DNA from: Bacillus sp. CHD6a
Lineage (GTDB): Bacteria > Bacillota > Bacilli > Bacillales > Bacillaceae_I
DNA: 64,000 nucleotides
Direction of reading: 5' to 3'
Assembly: GCF_001293645.1 (NCBI RefSeq)
Contig: NZ_LBMD01000008.1
Location: forward strand, 1-64,000
In this document: piece by piece, positions 1 to 10,864 of the stretch
Layout: each line of letters opens with the position of its first letter
Numbering within the stretch: the first letter of the stretch is position 1
Notes under the pieces: generated by a model
What the model was told of the DNA's origin: nothing
The model's input: the letters and a program-made list of their open reading frames with translations, nothing else
Database searches by the model: none
Made by a program: the position numbers and the translations under genes

Positions 1-312
1 CCTGTTTGGGCGTAGAGAGGCGCTCTCTGTTACCGTTTTACGAAATCTGTTGCCTGTTTGGGCGTAGAGAGGCGCTCTCTGCTACCGTTTGTAGAGATCT
101 GTTGCTTGTTTGGGCGTAGAGAAGCGCTCTCTGCTACCATTTGTAGAGATCTGTTACCTGTTTCGGCGTAGAGAGGCGTCCTCTGCTACCGTTTTACGAG
201 ATCTGATGCTTGTTTGGGCGTAGATAAGCGCTCTCTACTACCGTTTTACGAGACCTGTTGCCTGTTTGAGCGTAGAGAAGCGTTCTCTGCTACCGTTTTA
301 CGAGCTATTGTA
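1..312. repeat. Tandem array of six 52-bp units
   Basis: Six units start at 1, 53, 105, 157, 209 and 261, exactly 52 bp apart and without indels. They differ only by substitutions. Each unit carries a short hairpin; in unit 1 it is AGAGAG (14-19), loop GCG, CTCTCT (23-28). Unit 3 has an A-C mismatch in this stem, and unit 6 restores pairing as GAGAA-GCG-TTCTC. Because 52 is not a multiple of 3 and there are stops, this is not coding. The array may begin before the window. Function unknown. Confidence 0.9.
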
Positions 313-510
313 TCTATTCGGGCTATGAGTTTCCTTTTATTTACTTCAATAAAACCATATACCAAGATTTCTACCCTATTCGCGCTTATAAAACCCCTCT
401 ATTCGACCGTTTCCCAATTTTTATAACATATTTTGCTTATAGAATCTTCTATTCGCCCCTCCTGCACATCCATCCCTATGATTATGTAAACTACTATTAG
501 GTCACATAGA
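313..510. other. AT-rich intergenic stretch with four CTATTCG motifs
   Basis: No credible gene is seen. CTATTCG occurs at 314-320, 376-382, 399-405 and 449-455, each in a locally C-rich setting. This could be a decayed repeat array continuing the 52-bp array, but the spacing is irregular. No promoter or RNA gene was recognised. Confidence 0.4.
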
Positions 511-523
511 AAAAGAAAACCCA

Positions 524-564
524 AAAAGCACTCCCACAAGCAGGAATGCTCACGAGAGTGCTTT
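524..564 (-). terminator. deoC terminator
   Basis: AAAAGCACTC (524-533) pairs with GAGTGCTTTT (555-564). Read on the minus strand, the hairpin is followed by a T-rich tract. It lies directly downstream of the deoC stop. Confidence 0.85.
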
Positions 565-573
565 TCACACATC

Positions 574-1245
574 TTAGTAATCCGTATCAGCTGTTAATCC
601 TTTAACAATAGCAATTCCAGAGCTTGCTCCAATACGTGTCGCTCCAGCTGCGATCATTTCTTCCGCACCTTTTGCATCACGTACACCACCGGAAGCTTTT
701 ACTCCGATTTCAGGTCCTACAGTTTGTCTCATAAGAGCGATGTCTGCAACAGTTGCTCCTCCTGTAGAGAATCCAGTTGAAGTTTTCACATAGTCAGCTC
801 CAGCTTTAACAGCTAGTTGGCATGCTCTTACTTTTTCTTCGTTTGTAAGCAGGCAAGTTTCAATGATTACTTTAGTCAAAGCGCGACCTTTGGCAGCTTC
901 TACTACTGCACGGATGTCTCTTTCTACTAGCTCATCGTCACCGTCTTTAAGTGCGCCGATGTTGATAACCATATCCACTTCAGTGGCACCGTTTTCAATT
1001 GCGTTAGTTGTTTCGAACGCTTTCACTTCAGGAGTATTTGCTCCAAGAGGGAACCCAATTACTGTACATACTTTAACATTGCTTCCTTTTAAAAGTTCTG
1101 CAGATGTTTTTACCCAAGTTGGGTTAACACAGACAGATGCAAAGTTGTATTCTCTTGCTTCTTGGCAAAGTACTTCAACTTGTTCTTTCTTTGTATCGGC
1201 TTTCAATAATGTATGATCAATCATTTCTCCAATATTTGTATGCAT
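574..1245 (-). CDS. deoC: Deoxyribose-phosphate aldolase
   Basis: Cleaves 2-deoxyribose-5-phosphate to glyceraldehyde-3-phosphate and acetaldehyde in deoxynucleoside catabolism (cytosol). The protein is 223 residues, the usual bacterial size. The Schiff-base lysine lies in KTSTGF (about K154) and the second active-site lysine in KASGGVR (about K183). I chose the second ATG (1245) because it is 7 nt from AGGAG, whereas the first ATG (1251) almost touches it. The gene has its own terminator, and an mtaB terminator lies upstream, so it is monocistronic here. Its leader has a palindrome that may be an operator. Assignment is secure; start fairly sure. Confidence 0.96.
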   Translation of the reverse strand: MHTNIGEMIDHTLLKADTKKEQVEVLCQEAREYNFASVCVNPTWVKTSAELLKGSNVKVCTVIGFPLGANTPEVKAFETTNAIENGATEVDMVINIGALKDGDDELVERDIRAVVEAAKGRALTKVIIETCLLTNEEKVRACQLAVKAGADYVKTSTGFSTGGATVADIALMRQTVGPEIGVKASGGVRDAKGAEEMIAAGATRIGASSGIAIVKGLTADTDY

Positions 1246-1267
1246 GTTCATACTCCTTTCAAGTTAA

Positions 1268-1303
1268 GAGGTCTGACCTCTAACATCATAACATGTTTCA
1301 ATT
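1268..1303 (-). promoter_or_regulatory. deoC extended -10 promoter and palindrome
   Basis: On the minus strand TGTTATGAT is an extended -10 box, with no good -35. Immediately downstream is the palindrome AGAGGTC-A-GACCTCT (1268-1282), which would overlap the transcription start, a position typical of repressor operators. The core GGTCNGACC resembles FadR-subfamily GntR operators. Which protein binds is not shown by the sequence. Confidence 0.45.
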
Positions 1304-1352
1304 ATTTTGGCGAGTACAATGTTAGTATTGCCCGCAACTTTTTCTTCACGAC

Positions 1353-1382
1353 AAAAAGTGACTCCAAAATTATGGAATCACT
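1353..1382 (-). terminator. mtaB operon terminator
   Basis: On the minus strand AGTGA-TTCCA pairs with TGGA-TCACT, followed by TTTTT, starting about 13 nt after the mtaB stop. It would end the heat-shock operon transcript. Confidence 0.75.
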
Positions 1383-1394
1383 CTCTATATTTTC

Positions 1395-2759
1395 TTATGA
1401 ACTCAGACGAATATTCTCTTCTTCAAGTCGTGGCGCATCTTCAAGGACGCGAACGAATTGTCCCTCGTTGTAAGGATATCCAGCTTTTACAATTTTTACT
1501 TTTACAAGCTTTCCGACCATTTCTTCCGTTGCAGGGAAAACAACCTTTAGATAGTTGTCTGTGTAGCCAACATATAAGCCTTGATCTGGTGCTTCTTTGT
1601 ATATTTCTTCAGGAATGACTTCTAACACTTCGTCTTCAAAAGTGGAAGCATATTCTTTTGCCAGTTGATCAGAAAGTGCAATTAAGCGGTGAACTCGCTC
1701 GTTTTTCACTTCTTCATCCACTTGGTCCGTCATTCTTGCAGCTGGAGTTCCTGTACGTTTAGAGTACGGAAATACGTGCAGTTCCGAGAACTTATGCTCT
1801 TTAATAAAATTGTACGTTTCCATAAACTCTTCTTCTGTTTCACCAGGGAATCCAACAATTACATCGGATGTAATCGCAAGTCCAGGTAAAGCTTCTTTCA
1901 AGCGGTCCAAGCGTTCTGCGAAGAATTCCATCGTGTATTTACGGCGCATTCTTTTCAATACAGTATTGGACGCTGATTGAATTGGAATATGAAGGTGGCG
2001 TACGATTTTTTCGGAATTGTTTAGAACTTCGATTACTTCGTCGGTAATTTGACTTGCTTCGATGGAGGAGATGCGGATACGCTTTAAGCCTTCCACTTTT
2101 TCATCCAATTCACGAAGAAGCATGGCAAAGTTATAATCCTTCATGTCTTCACCGTAACCGCCTGTGTGAATCCCAGTCAAAACAATTTCCTTATATCCTG
2201 CATTGACTAATTGTTGTGCTTGTGTAACTACCTCTTGTGGGTCACGGGAACGCATAAGTCCGCGAGCCCAAGGGATGATACAAAATGTACAAAAATTGTT
2301 GCAACCCTCCTGGATTTTTAAAGAAGCACGCGTACGGTCAGTAAATGCCGGTACATCAAGCTCTTCATAGACACGAGCCTTCATAATGTTGCCGACGCCA
2401 TTTATAGGTTGACGCTCTTGTTTGAACTGCTCAATGTAATCAAGCATTTTCACACGGTCTTGTGTTCCCACGACTACATCTACTCCAGGAATAGCCATAA
2501 TTTCTGCAGGTGACGTTTGTGCGTAACATCCAGTTACACAGATAACAGCGTCAGGATTCTTTCGGATAGCACGACGGATTACCTGACGACTTTTTTTATC
2601 TCCAGTATTTGTAACGGTACAGGTATTGATGACATACACATCTGCCGTACCTTCAAATTCTGTACGTTCATAATTATTTGCTTTGAAAAGCTGCCATATA
2701 GCTTCTGTTTCATAATGATTCACTTTACACCCTAGTGTGTGAAAGGCAACAGTTGGCAT
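1395..2759 (-). CDS. mtaB: tRNA (t6A37)-C2 methylthiotransferase MtaB
   Basis: Radical SAM enzyme that converts t6A37 to ms2t6A37 in ANN-decoding tRNAs. The N-terminal UPF0004 domain has three cluster cysteines (about C11, C47, C78). The radical SAM motif CxxxCxxC is at about C153-C160, and a TRAM-like RNA-binding domain ends the protein. At 454 residues it has the family size. Start chosen at MPTVAFHTLG, 6 nt after GAGGTG. The upstream GTG three codons earlier lies inside that ribosome site. It is the last gene of the hrcA-dnaJ-prmA-rsmE block, as in B. subtilis (yqeV). Confidence 0.95.
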   Translation of the reverse strand: MPTVAFHTLGCKVNHYETEAIWQLFKANNYERTEFEGTADVYVINTCTVTNTGDKKSRQVIRRAIRKNPDAVICVTGCYAQTSPAEIMAIPGVDVVVGTQDRVKMLDYIEQFKQERQPINGVGNIMKARVYEELDVPAFTDRTRASLKIQEGCNNFCTFCIIPWARGLMRSRDPQEVVTQAQQLVNAGYKEIVLTGIHTGGYGEDMKDYNFAMLLRELDEKVEGLKRIRISSIEASQITDEVIEVLNNSEKIVRHLHIPIQSASNTVLKRMRRKYTMEFFAERLDRLKEALPGLAITSDVIVGFPGETEEEFMETYNFIKEHKFSELHVFPYSKRTGTPAARMTDQVDEEVKNERVHRLIALSDQLAKEYASTFEDEVLEVIPEEIYKEAPDQGLYVGYTDNYLKVVFPATEEMVGKLVKVKIVKAGYPYNEGQFVRVLEDAPRLEEENIRLSS

Positions 2760-2769
2760 GTTTTCCACC

Positions 2770-3525
2770 TCACATTAATTCAAAATGATACGAAATTGCG
2801 GCAAGCGCATAAAGCGGCGCCGTTTCCGTTCTTAATATTCTAGGCCCAAGCGCGCAAGGAACAAACCCATGTTCCACCAGTTTATCAATTTCCTTATCCG
2901 TAAGGCCCCCTTCAGGACCGAATACAAAAAGAATTGATTCGCTGTGTTGCAAGCTTTTTAGAATGTTTGCAAAAGAAGAACGCTCTCCTTCTTTTGCACT
3001 CTCTTCATAGGCAACCATTTTATAAGTATAGTCTTTACTTTTCTCTAAAAGTTGGGCAAAAGAAGCAGGTTCCTCAACCACAGGCACCATGGAACGATGA
3101 GACTGCTCAGCCGCTTCCTTAGAGATCTTATTCCAGCGTTCTACTTTCTTTTTGCCTTTCTTTTCGTCCCACTTCACAATGGAACGAGCAGCATTAAAAG
3201 GGATAAACGATTCTGCTCCGAGTTCTGTTCCCTTTTGTATCACTAGCTCCAATTTATCCCCTTTAGGCAGCCCGTTCGCAATCGTTACACGAACCGGAAT
3301 TTCCGTTTCAGCCTTTTTCCATTCTACAATATCTGTTACTACCATATCATTGGTAATTTCAGCAATTTTACAAAGGGCCGTCTGCCTGGTTTCCGAACAA
3401 CTGCATAGAATTTGATCGTCCACGTTCATCCTCATAACCCGTGTTATATGATGGACATCTTCCCCTGCTATGGTAATAGATGTTTCATCTATTTGATTAG
3501 AGTTAACAAAATAACGTTGCACCAT
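2770..3525 (-). CDS. rsmE: 16S rRNA (uracil1498-N3)-methyltransferase
   Basis: SPOUT-class methyltransferase that makes m3U1498 in 16S rRNA. An N-terminal PUA-like domain (QRYFV...) precedes the knotted SAM-binding domain with FVFGPEGGLTDKE and LGPRILRTETAP near the C-terminus. It has 251 residues, normal for the family. ATG at 3525 is preceded by GAGG; the in-frame GTG two codons earlier is part of that site. It is 12 nt downstream of prmA and 10 nt upstream of mtaB, so cotranscribed (B. subtilis yqeU). Confidence 0.95.
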   Translation of the reverse strand: MVQRYFVNSNQIDETSITIAGEDVHHITRVMRMNVDDQILCSCSETRQTALCKIAEITNDMVVTDIVEWKKAETEIPVRVTIANGLPKGDKLELVIQKGTELGAESFIPFNAARSIVKWDEKKGKKKVERWNKISKEAAEQSHRSMVPVVEEPASFAQLLEKSKDYTYKMVAYEESAKEGERSSFANILKSLQHSESILFVFGPEGGLTDKEIDKLVEHGFVPCALGPRILRTETAPLYALAAISYHFELM

Positions 3526-3537
3526 CTTCACCCTCGC

Positions 3538-4479
3538 TTATTCTTCTTTTTTGGCGATAAATGCGACCCAATCTTCCATCATCATCGTTTCTTGTATTTT
3601 AAAACCTGACTTAATAAGGGCATCTTTCACTTCTTGCTTTTTCATACTGATGATACCGGAAGAAATGAATGTCCCACCGTTATCCAACACGCGGTATACA
3701 TCATCAGTGAAACGGACAATAACCTCGGCCAAAATATTAGCAACAACCACGTCAACTGGGCCTTCTACATTTTTAAGCAAGTTATTCTGTTTCACCGTCA
3801 CTGTTGGATGCACTTTGTTCAGCTTGATGTTGAGTTTTGCAGATTCGACTGCAACATCATCTAAATCAAGAGCAAGTACTTCCTTTGCATCTAGCATGGC
3901 TGCTGCAATACTTAAAACACCAGAACCCGTACCTACATCAATGACTTTATCTTGAGATTTGACTGTTCGTTCTATTGCTTGGATGCAGAGTACCGTTGTT
4001 GGGTGGGTGCCCGTTCCAAACGCCATTCCCGGGTCGAGCTCAATGATTTTCTCATCGGAGCTGACAGGCTCATAGGTTTCCCAGGTAGGAACGATTGTGA
4101 ACTTTTCAGATATTTTGACTGGATTGTAGTACTTTTTCCATGCTGTAGCCCATTCTTCTTCGTTCACTTCACTGATGGAAATGTTGTTCAATCCAAGATC
4201 AATATCATAGACTAAAAGGTTATTGATTGCATCCTTTATACCTTCTACCGTTTCACCTAAAAAGCTGTTTACAGGCAGGTAGGCTTTCATTACAACGCCT
4301 TCTTCAGGGTAATCATCTGGATTGAGTTGGTATATCTCTCCGAATTGATCTTCTCTTTCTTTAGTAAGTTCGAATGGATCCTCTATAACCACCCCACTTG
4401 CTCCTGCTTCGTGAAGAATATGGGATATCGGTTCCACCGCCTCATTTGTTGTATGGATACTAATTTCTGACCATTTCAT
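3538..4479 (-). CDS. prmA: Ribosomal protein L11 methyltransferase
   Basis: SAM-dependent methyltransferase that methylates ribosomal protein L11. The SAM-binding motif is [14 protein letters not shown], with the downstream acidic motif [12 protein letters not shown] and a catalytic-domain NILAEVI motif. The start is [10 protein letters not shown], 9 nt after GGAG; a longer in-frame ATG at 4506 has no ribosome site. It sits between dnaJ and rsmE as in many Firmicutes. At about 313 residues it is full length. Confidence 0.95.
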   Translation of the reverse strand: MKWSEISIHTTNEAVEPISHILHEAGASGVVIEDPFELTKEREDQFGEIYQLNPDDYPEEGVVMKAYLPVNSFLGETVEGIKDAINNLLVYDIDLGLNNISISEVNEEEWATAWKKYYNPVKISEKFTIVPTWETYEPVSSDEKIIELDPGMAFGTGTHPTTVLCIQAIERTVKSQDKVIDVGTGSGVLSIAAAMLDAKEVLALDLDDVAVESAKLNIKLNKVHPTVTVKQNNLLKNVEGPVDVVVANILAEVIVRFTDDVYRVLDNGGTFISSGIISMKKQEVKDALIKSGFKIQETMMMEDWVAFIAKKEE

Positions 4480-4524
4480 ACATACCAACTCCAATCCTAG
4501 CTTCATAAAAGCTATTGATACTTG

Positions 4525-5652
4525 TTATTCACCTTTTAGAACACGTTTGACTTTTGAGAAAAAACTATCTTCTTGTTCATCCGGAGCTTGCCCGCTTGTT
4601 TCGGCAAATTCACGGATTAATTGTTTTTGTTTTTCTGAAAGTTTTGAAGGGGTCACCACTCTGATCTTAATATGTTGATCTCCTTGACCATAGCCACGTA
4701 CATTGGCAATTCCTTTGCCTTTTAGGCGGAAATTCGTGCCAGTTTGTGTTCCGGCCGGTACTTTCAGTTTCACTTTTCCGTGCAATGTTGGCACTTCTAC
4801 CTCGTCACCAAGTGCTGCTTGCGCAAAAGTAATAGGCATTTCACAATACACATCATCGCCATCACGCTCAAAGAATTCATGTCTGCGAACATGGAAGACT
4901 ACATATAAGTCACCTGCAGGTCCACCGTTCACACCAGCTTCGCCTTTTCCTGCAACGCGTAATTGTTGACCTTCATCCACACCGGCAGGGATGTTGACTT
5001 TAATTTTATTGCGCTTTTTCACACGGCCTGCGCCATGACATGTTGTACATTTGTTAGGAATAGATTTCCCAGAGCCGTTACATTTGGAACAAGTTCTTCT
5101 ATTAACGATTCGTCCAAATGGAGTGTTCTGCTCTACACTTTCCTGACCTGTTCCACGACATTGCGAACATGTTTCCACTTTTGTACCAGGTTTTGCACCT
5201 GTACCTGAACAGGTATCACATGTTTCTTCCACAGGAATTTCAATGGTTGTTTCTTTTCCAAAGGCTGCTTCTTCAAAAGAAAGGGTCATTGTATATTGTA
5301 GGTCTGCCCCTTGTCTTGGAGCGTTTGGATCACGACGTCTTCTGCCTCCACCTTGACCACCGAAAAACGTTTCAAAAATATCTTCAAAGCCAAAGCCTCC
5401 GTCAAATCCAGCGCCACCGCCAAAGCCTTGGTTAGGGTCTGTATGTCCAAATTGGTCATAGTGCGCTTTCTTTTGGTCGTCGCTTAGTACTTCGTAAGCT
5501 TCTTTAATTTCTTTAAATTTGTCCGCTGCATCGTCTGCTTTATTGATGTCCGGATGGTATTGTTTGGATAGCTTTCTGTAAGCTTTCTTTATTTCATCTT
5601 TCGACGCGCTTTTACTGACGCCAAGCACTTCATAGTAATCGCGTTTACTCAT
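4525..5652 (-). CDS. dnaJ: Chaperone DnaJ (Hsp40)
   Basis: Co-chaperone that delivers unfolded clients to DnaK and stimulates its ATPase. Visible parts in order: J domain with HPD at about 33-35, a Gly/Phe-rich linker (about 75-110), four CxxCxGxG zinc-binding repeats ([32 protein letters not shown]) and C-terminal substrate domains. The length of 375 residues is standard. It is separated from dnaK by a hairpin terminator and a dispersed repeat, and it has its own promoter-like sequence. This suggests partial uncoupling from CIRCE control. Confidence 0.97.
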   Translation of the reverse strand: MSKRDYYEVLGVSKSASKDEIKKAYRKLSKQYHPDINKADDAADKFKEIKEAYEVLSDDQKKAHYDQFGHTDPNQGFGGGAGFDGGFGFEDIFETFFGGQGGGRRRRDPNAPRQGADLQYTMTLSFEEAAFGKETTIEIPVEETCDTCSGTGAKPGTKVETCSQCRGTGQESVEQNTPFGRIVNRRTCSKCNGSGKSIPNKCTTCHGAGRVKKRNKIKVNIPAGVDEGQQLRVAGKGEAGVNGGPAGDLYVVFHVRRHEFFERDGDDVYCEMPITFAQAALGDEVEVPTLHGKVKLKVPAGTQTGTNFRLKGKGIANVRGYGQGDQHIKIRVVTPSKLSEKQKQLIREFAETSGQAPDEQEDSFFSKVKRVLKGE

Positions 5653-5687
5653 TAAATACCCACTCCCGTTTCATTCACATAAAGGTT

Positions 5688-5717
5688 ATTGTATCACCTG
5701 AAAGAGGGAAAAAGCAA
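5688..5717 (-). promoter_or_regulatory. Candidate dnaJ promoter
   Basis: On the minus strand TTGCTT and TACAAT are 18 bp apart, with TG one base before the -10 box (TGaTACAAT). It lies about 35 bp upstream of the dnaJ start, after the dnaK terminator and the dispersed repeat. Confidence 0.5.
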
Positions 5718-5755
5718 TAAAAGTTATGTGCTTAACACCTCTAACTGGTTGACCT

Positions 5756-5885
5756 CCTTGTTGCCTTTCGTTCCAGATGTTCGCTTTCCTAGGGGCGGTG
5801 CTTGAGCCTCCTCACTTCGTTGCGGGGTCTCAAACTACCGCTATCTCCCTCAGGAGTCTCACATCTTGCACTACAGGCAACAAGG
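5756..5885 (+). repeat. Dispersed intergenic element, copy 1
   Basis: About 130 bp bounded by CCTTGTTGCCT (5756-5766) and its perfect complement AGGCAACAAGG (5875-5885). The interior contains GCTTTCCTAGGGGC, GAGCCTCCTC, GCGGGGTCTC and CTCAGGAGTC, shared with copies near 28.6, 56.3, 59.3 and 62.4 kb. It carries no gene. It is inserted between dnaK and dnaJ. Confidence 0.85.
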
Positions 5886-5901
5886 GGTTATCTCATTACA
5901 T

Positions 5902-5940
5902 AAAAAGAAAGCCAAAGCCATGGCTTCGACTTTCTTTTTA
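5902..5940 (-). terminator. dnaK terminator inside the heat-shock operon
   Basis: AAAGAAAG-CC-AAGCCATGGCTT-GACTTTCTTT forms a long hairpin around the palindrome AAGCCATGGCTT. On the minus strand it ends in CTTTCTTTTTATG. It lies between dnaK and dnaJ and may lower downstream expression. Confidence 0.75.
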
Positions 5941-5970
5941 TCTTTATCAGAAAAGCCCTAGGACTTTATC

Positions 5971-8419
<2,449 letters not shown>

Positions 8420-8512
8420 TGGTTTCACCTCCCTCAAAGTGTAAAAATCATGATGTTTTTGCATGGTGATAGGACGGAGCAAGAACTCCATCCTCTAACA
8501 ATATTTCCATGC

Positions 8513-9544
8513 TCAGTCCTTTTGATACAGTTTATTGACCGCCTGTGATAGGTCGGAACTGACAAGTTGCAAGAGACTGACGACACGGGAATATTCCATT
8601 CTGGTTGGACCAAGCAAAGCGATGGTGCCTAGCTGTTCGGGTCCGATGGAATAACTGGCTGAAATGATGCTGCAGCCCTCCATCCCAGGAATATTATTCT
8701 CACTGCCTATCTTTATATGGATGCCAGCTTCTTTTGCACGAATAAGCTGAGACAGGTCCTTGCCTTGGTCTATTAATAACATCAATGAACGAATCTTGTT
8801 GATGTCATTAAATTCGGGTTGGGCAAACATGTTCGTTTTGCCACCGAAAAACACCCTATCCTTTTCTTCCATGTAAAGAGTGGAACTTAAGGATTGCAGA
8901 ATATTTTCGTAGTTTCCGATATGAGACCTTAAAAGGGTTGCCACTTCTTTATACAGCTTATTGATAAGCTCTGATAGGGGCACTCCGATTAAGCGCTCAT
9001 TTAAGATATTGACCATTTTTTGTATATCAGATGAGTCCATAGTGGCAGGAAACGAAAACATTCGATTTTCCACATGGCCGGTATCCGTTACAATGATGGC
9101 AACTGCCTGCTCTGCATTAATCGGAATAATTTGAAGGTTTTTAAGCCTGTGATCCCTTACACCCGGTCCAAGGACAATGGATGTGTATTTAGTCAGATCA
9201 GAAAGAATCTGGGCTGATTTTTGAACCGTTTTTTCTAATTCATATATTTGCTCGCGAAAGATGGATTTAATTTCAAATACATCCCGCTTTGTCAGCCTTT
9301 CGGGAGAAAGCAGGTGATCCACATAATAGCGGTACCCTTTTTCTGACGGTACTCTTCCTGAGGAAGTATGTGTTTTTTCAATAAATCCTAATTCCTCCAA
9401 ATCTGCCATCTCGTTTCGGATAGTGGCTGAACTGAACGAAATTTCATCTTTCTTGGAAAGCGTTCTGGAGCCAACAGGTTGTGCAGATCGGATAAAGTCG
9501 TCAATTATGACTTGCAAGACTAACAACTGTCGTTCTGTAAGCAC
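8513..9544 (-). CDS. hrcA: Heat-inducible transcription repressor HrcA
   Basis: Represses class I heat-shock genes by binding CIRCE; its active folding depends on GroEL. A winged-helix DNA-binding domain occupies about residues 1-90 ([10 protein letters not shown]..., [17 protein letters not shown]), followed by a GAF-like domain. It is 343 residues long. GTG start at 9544 is 7 nt after GAGGTG. An ATG inside the spacer is out of frame. A perfect CIRCE lies just upstream, so the gene is autoregulated, and no other CIRCE was seen in the window. Confidence 0.97.
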   Translation of the reverse strand: MLTERQLLVLQVIIDDFIRSAQPVGSRTLSKKDEISFSSATIRNEMADLEELGFIEKTHTSSGRVPSEKGYRYYVDHLLSPERLTKRDVFEIKSIFREQIYELEKTVQKSAQILSDLTKYTSIVLGPGVRDHRLKNLQIIPINAEQAVAIIVTDTGHVENRMFSFPATMDSSDIQKMVNILNERLIGVPLSELINKLYKEVATLLRSHIGNYENILQSLSSTLYMEEKDRVFFGGKTNMFAQPEFNDINKIRSLMLLIDQGKDLSQLIRAKEAGIHIKIGSENNIPGMEGCSIISASYSIGPEQLGTIALLGPTRMEYSRVVSLLQLVSSDLSQAVNKLYQKD

Positions 9545-9559
9545 TCAGCATCACCTCTG

Positions 9560-9586
9560 TTAGCACTCCTATTCATCGAGTGCTAA
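9560..9586 (-). promoter_or_regulatory. CIRCE operator (HrcA binding site)
   Basis: A perfect match to the consensus: TTAGCACTC (9560-9568), 9 nt spacer, GAGTGCTAA (9578-9586). It lies between the hrcA promoter and its start codon. Confidence 0.97.
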
Positions 9587-9596
9587 TTCTATAAAT

Positions 9597-9625
9597 AAAT
9601 TACCAAATACCTATTCACATGTCAA
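9597..9625 (-). promoter_or_regulatory. hrcA operon sigma-A promoter
   Basis: On the minus strand TTGACA (9620-9625) and TAATTT (9597-9602) are 17 bp apart, directly upstream of CIRCE. The -35 box abuts the stop codon of hemW. Confidence 0.8.
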
Positions 9626-10765
9626 TCAGATCGCACCAATAAAAGCTTGAAAAACTTCATTACCTAGAAATTTCCCTTTTCTCGTAAGGCGTATATGGTC
9701 ATTTTCGTGTTCTAATAGGCCTTTTTTAAGATTTTTTTCAATGGGATCCTTAAAAATTGTCAACAAATCTTCTTCAAATTTACGCTTGAATATAAAGCAA
9801 GAGACTCCCTCATTTTTCCTAAGCCCAAGGAACATTTCTTCTTCCATTTTCTCCGTTTTTGTTACCTTATGCTGATCCTTATACGGAAACCTCGTATCTT
9901 CTATAGAATCCATGTACTTTTTCAACGGACCATGATTGGCAATTCTCACTCCATCTATATATCCGTGAGCACCTGCTCCTATTCCATAATAAGCTTCATT
10001 GTCCCAATACGTAATATTGTGTTTGCTTTCATAACCCCTTTTAGCAAAATTGGAAATTTCGTATTGCTGATAGCCGTTTTTCTCCATCTCATCCAATAGC
10101 ACTTCGTACATTTCCGCTTCTTCTTCTTGAGTTGGTAATGGAAGCTTTCCTTTGTTCATCAGATTATAGAAAACAGTTTTGGGTTCAATAATCAAGGAAT
10201 AAGCAGAATAATGCTCCATCTCTAACGAAAAAGCTGTATGGAGTGTTTCCTTAAAATCAGCCACTGTTTGATCAGGGAGACTGTAAATTAAATCAATGCT
10301 GATATTTTCAAAACCTGCTTGTCTGGCATGTTCGATGGATTTAAAAACATCTGCTTTTCTATGGGACCTCCCGATTCTTTTCAAAAGATCATCATTGAAA
10401 CTTTGCACGCCAAAACTGAGCCTGTTTACACCACCTTCTTTAAGGAGACGGAGCTTATCCAGAGACAAATCACCAGGGTTGGCTTCAAATGTGTATTCCA
10501 TTTCAGGTTTTACCGGAAAATGTTTTTGAACCGATTCAAGCAAGTATGCCAATTGCTTCTCATTCAAAGCAGTTGGTGTTCCCCCGCCGACAAAGATTGT
10601 TTGTAGTCCTGCGGCAGGATGTCGTTCTATGGTATTTTTCATTTCTGTATCCATATATGCCAAGTATTCATCAACAGGCTGGTTTTTCAAGAATACTTTG
10701 TTGAAATCACAATAGTGACAAATATGTTCACAAAAAGGAATATGGATATAGGCTGATTTAATCAT
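9626..10765 (-). CDS. hemW: Radical SAM heme chaperone HemW
   Basis: HemW binds heme and hands it to target proteins; it is often misnamed coproporphyrinogen dehydrogenase HemN. The radical SAM cluster motif is C12-xxx-C16-xx-C19 followed by DF. Lacking the fourth cysteine of true HemN points to HemW. Further motifs are FVGGGTPTAL, FEANPGDL and NRLSFGVQSF, then the HemN C-terminal domain. At 379 residues it is full length. It precedes hrcA as in B. subtilis, with the hrcA promoter touching its stop codon. Confidence 0.93.
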   Translation of the reverse strand: MIKSAYIHIPFCEHICHYCDFNKVFLKNQPVDEYLAYMDTEMKNTIERHPAAGLQTIFVGGGTPTALNEKQLAYLLESVQKHFPVKPEMEYTFEANPGDLSLDKLRLLKEGGVNRLSFGVQSFNDDLLKRIGRSHRKADVFKSIEHARQAGFENISIDLIYSLPDQTVADFKETLHTAFSLEMEHYSAYSLIIEPKTVFYNLMNKGKLPLPTQEEEAEMYEVLLDEMEKNGYQQYEISNFAKRGYESKHNITYWDNEAYYGIGAGAHGYIDGVRIANHGPLKKYMDSIEDTRFPYKDQHKVTKTEKMEEEMFLGLRKNEGVSCFIFKRKFEEDLLTIFKDPIEKNLKKGLLEHENDHIRLTRKGKFLGNEVFQAFIGAI

Positions 10766-10826
10766 AAGATCACACTTTCGTTGTTTACTTCGTACCTGTT
10801 AGCTTATCACATGTGGCGCATGTATG

Positions 10827-10860
10827 AAAAAAATACCGCAGATTGAGCTGCGGTATTTTT
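10827..10860 (-). terminator. lepA terminator
   Basis: AAATACCGCAG (10831-10841) and CTGCGGTATTT (10848-10858) form an 11-bp stem with T-rich flanks on both strands. It lies just past the lepA stop. Confidence 0.9.
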
Positions 10861-10864
10861 GTTA

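Noticed and set aside
1-312. CRISPR-like array
   Set aside because: Whole 52-bp units repeat head to tail; there are no distinct spacers between short identical repeats, and no cas genes.
9549-9554. ATG upstream of the hrcA GTG as alternative start
   Set aside because: It is out of frame with hrcA and too close to the ribosome site.
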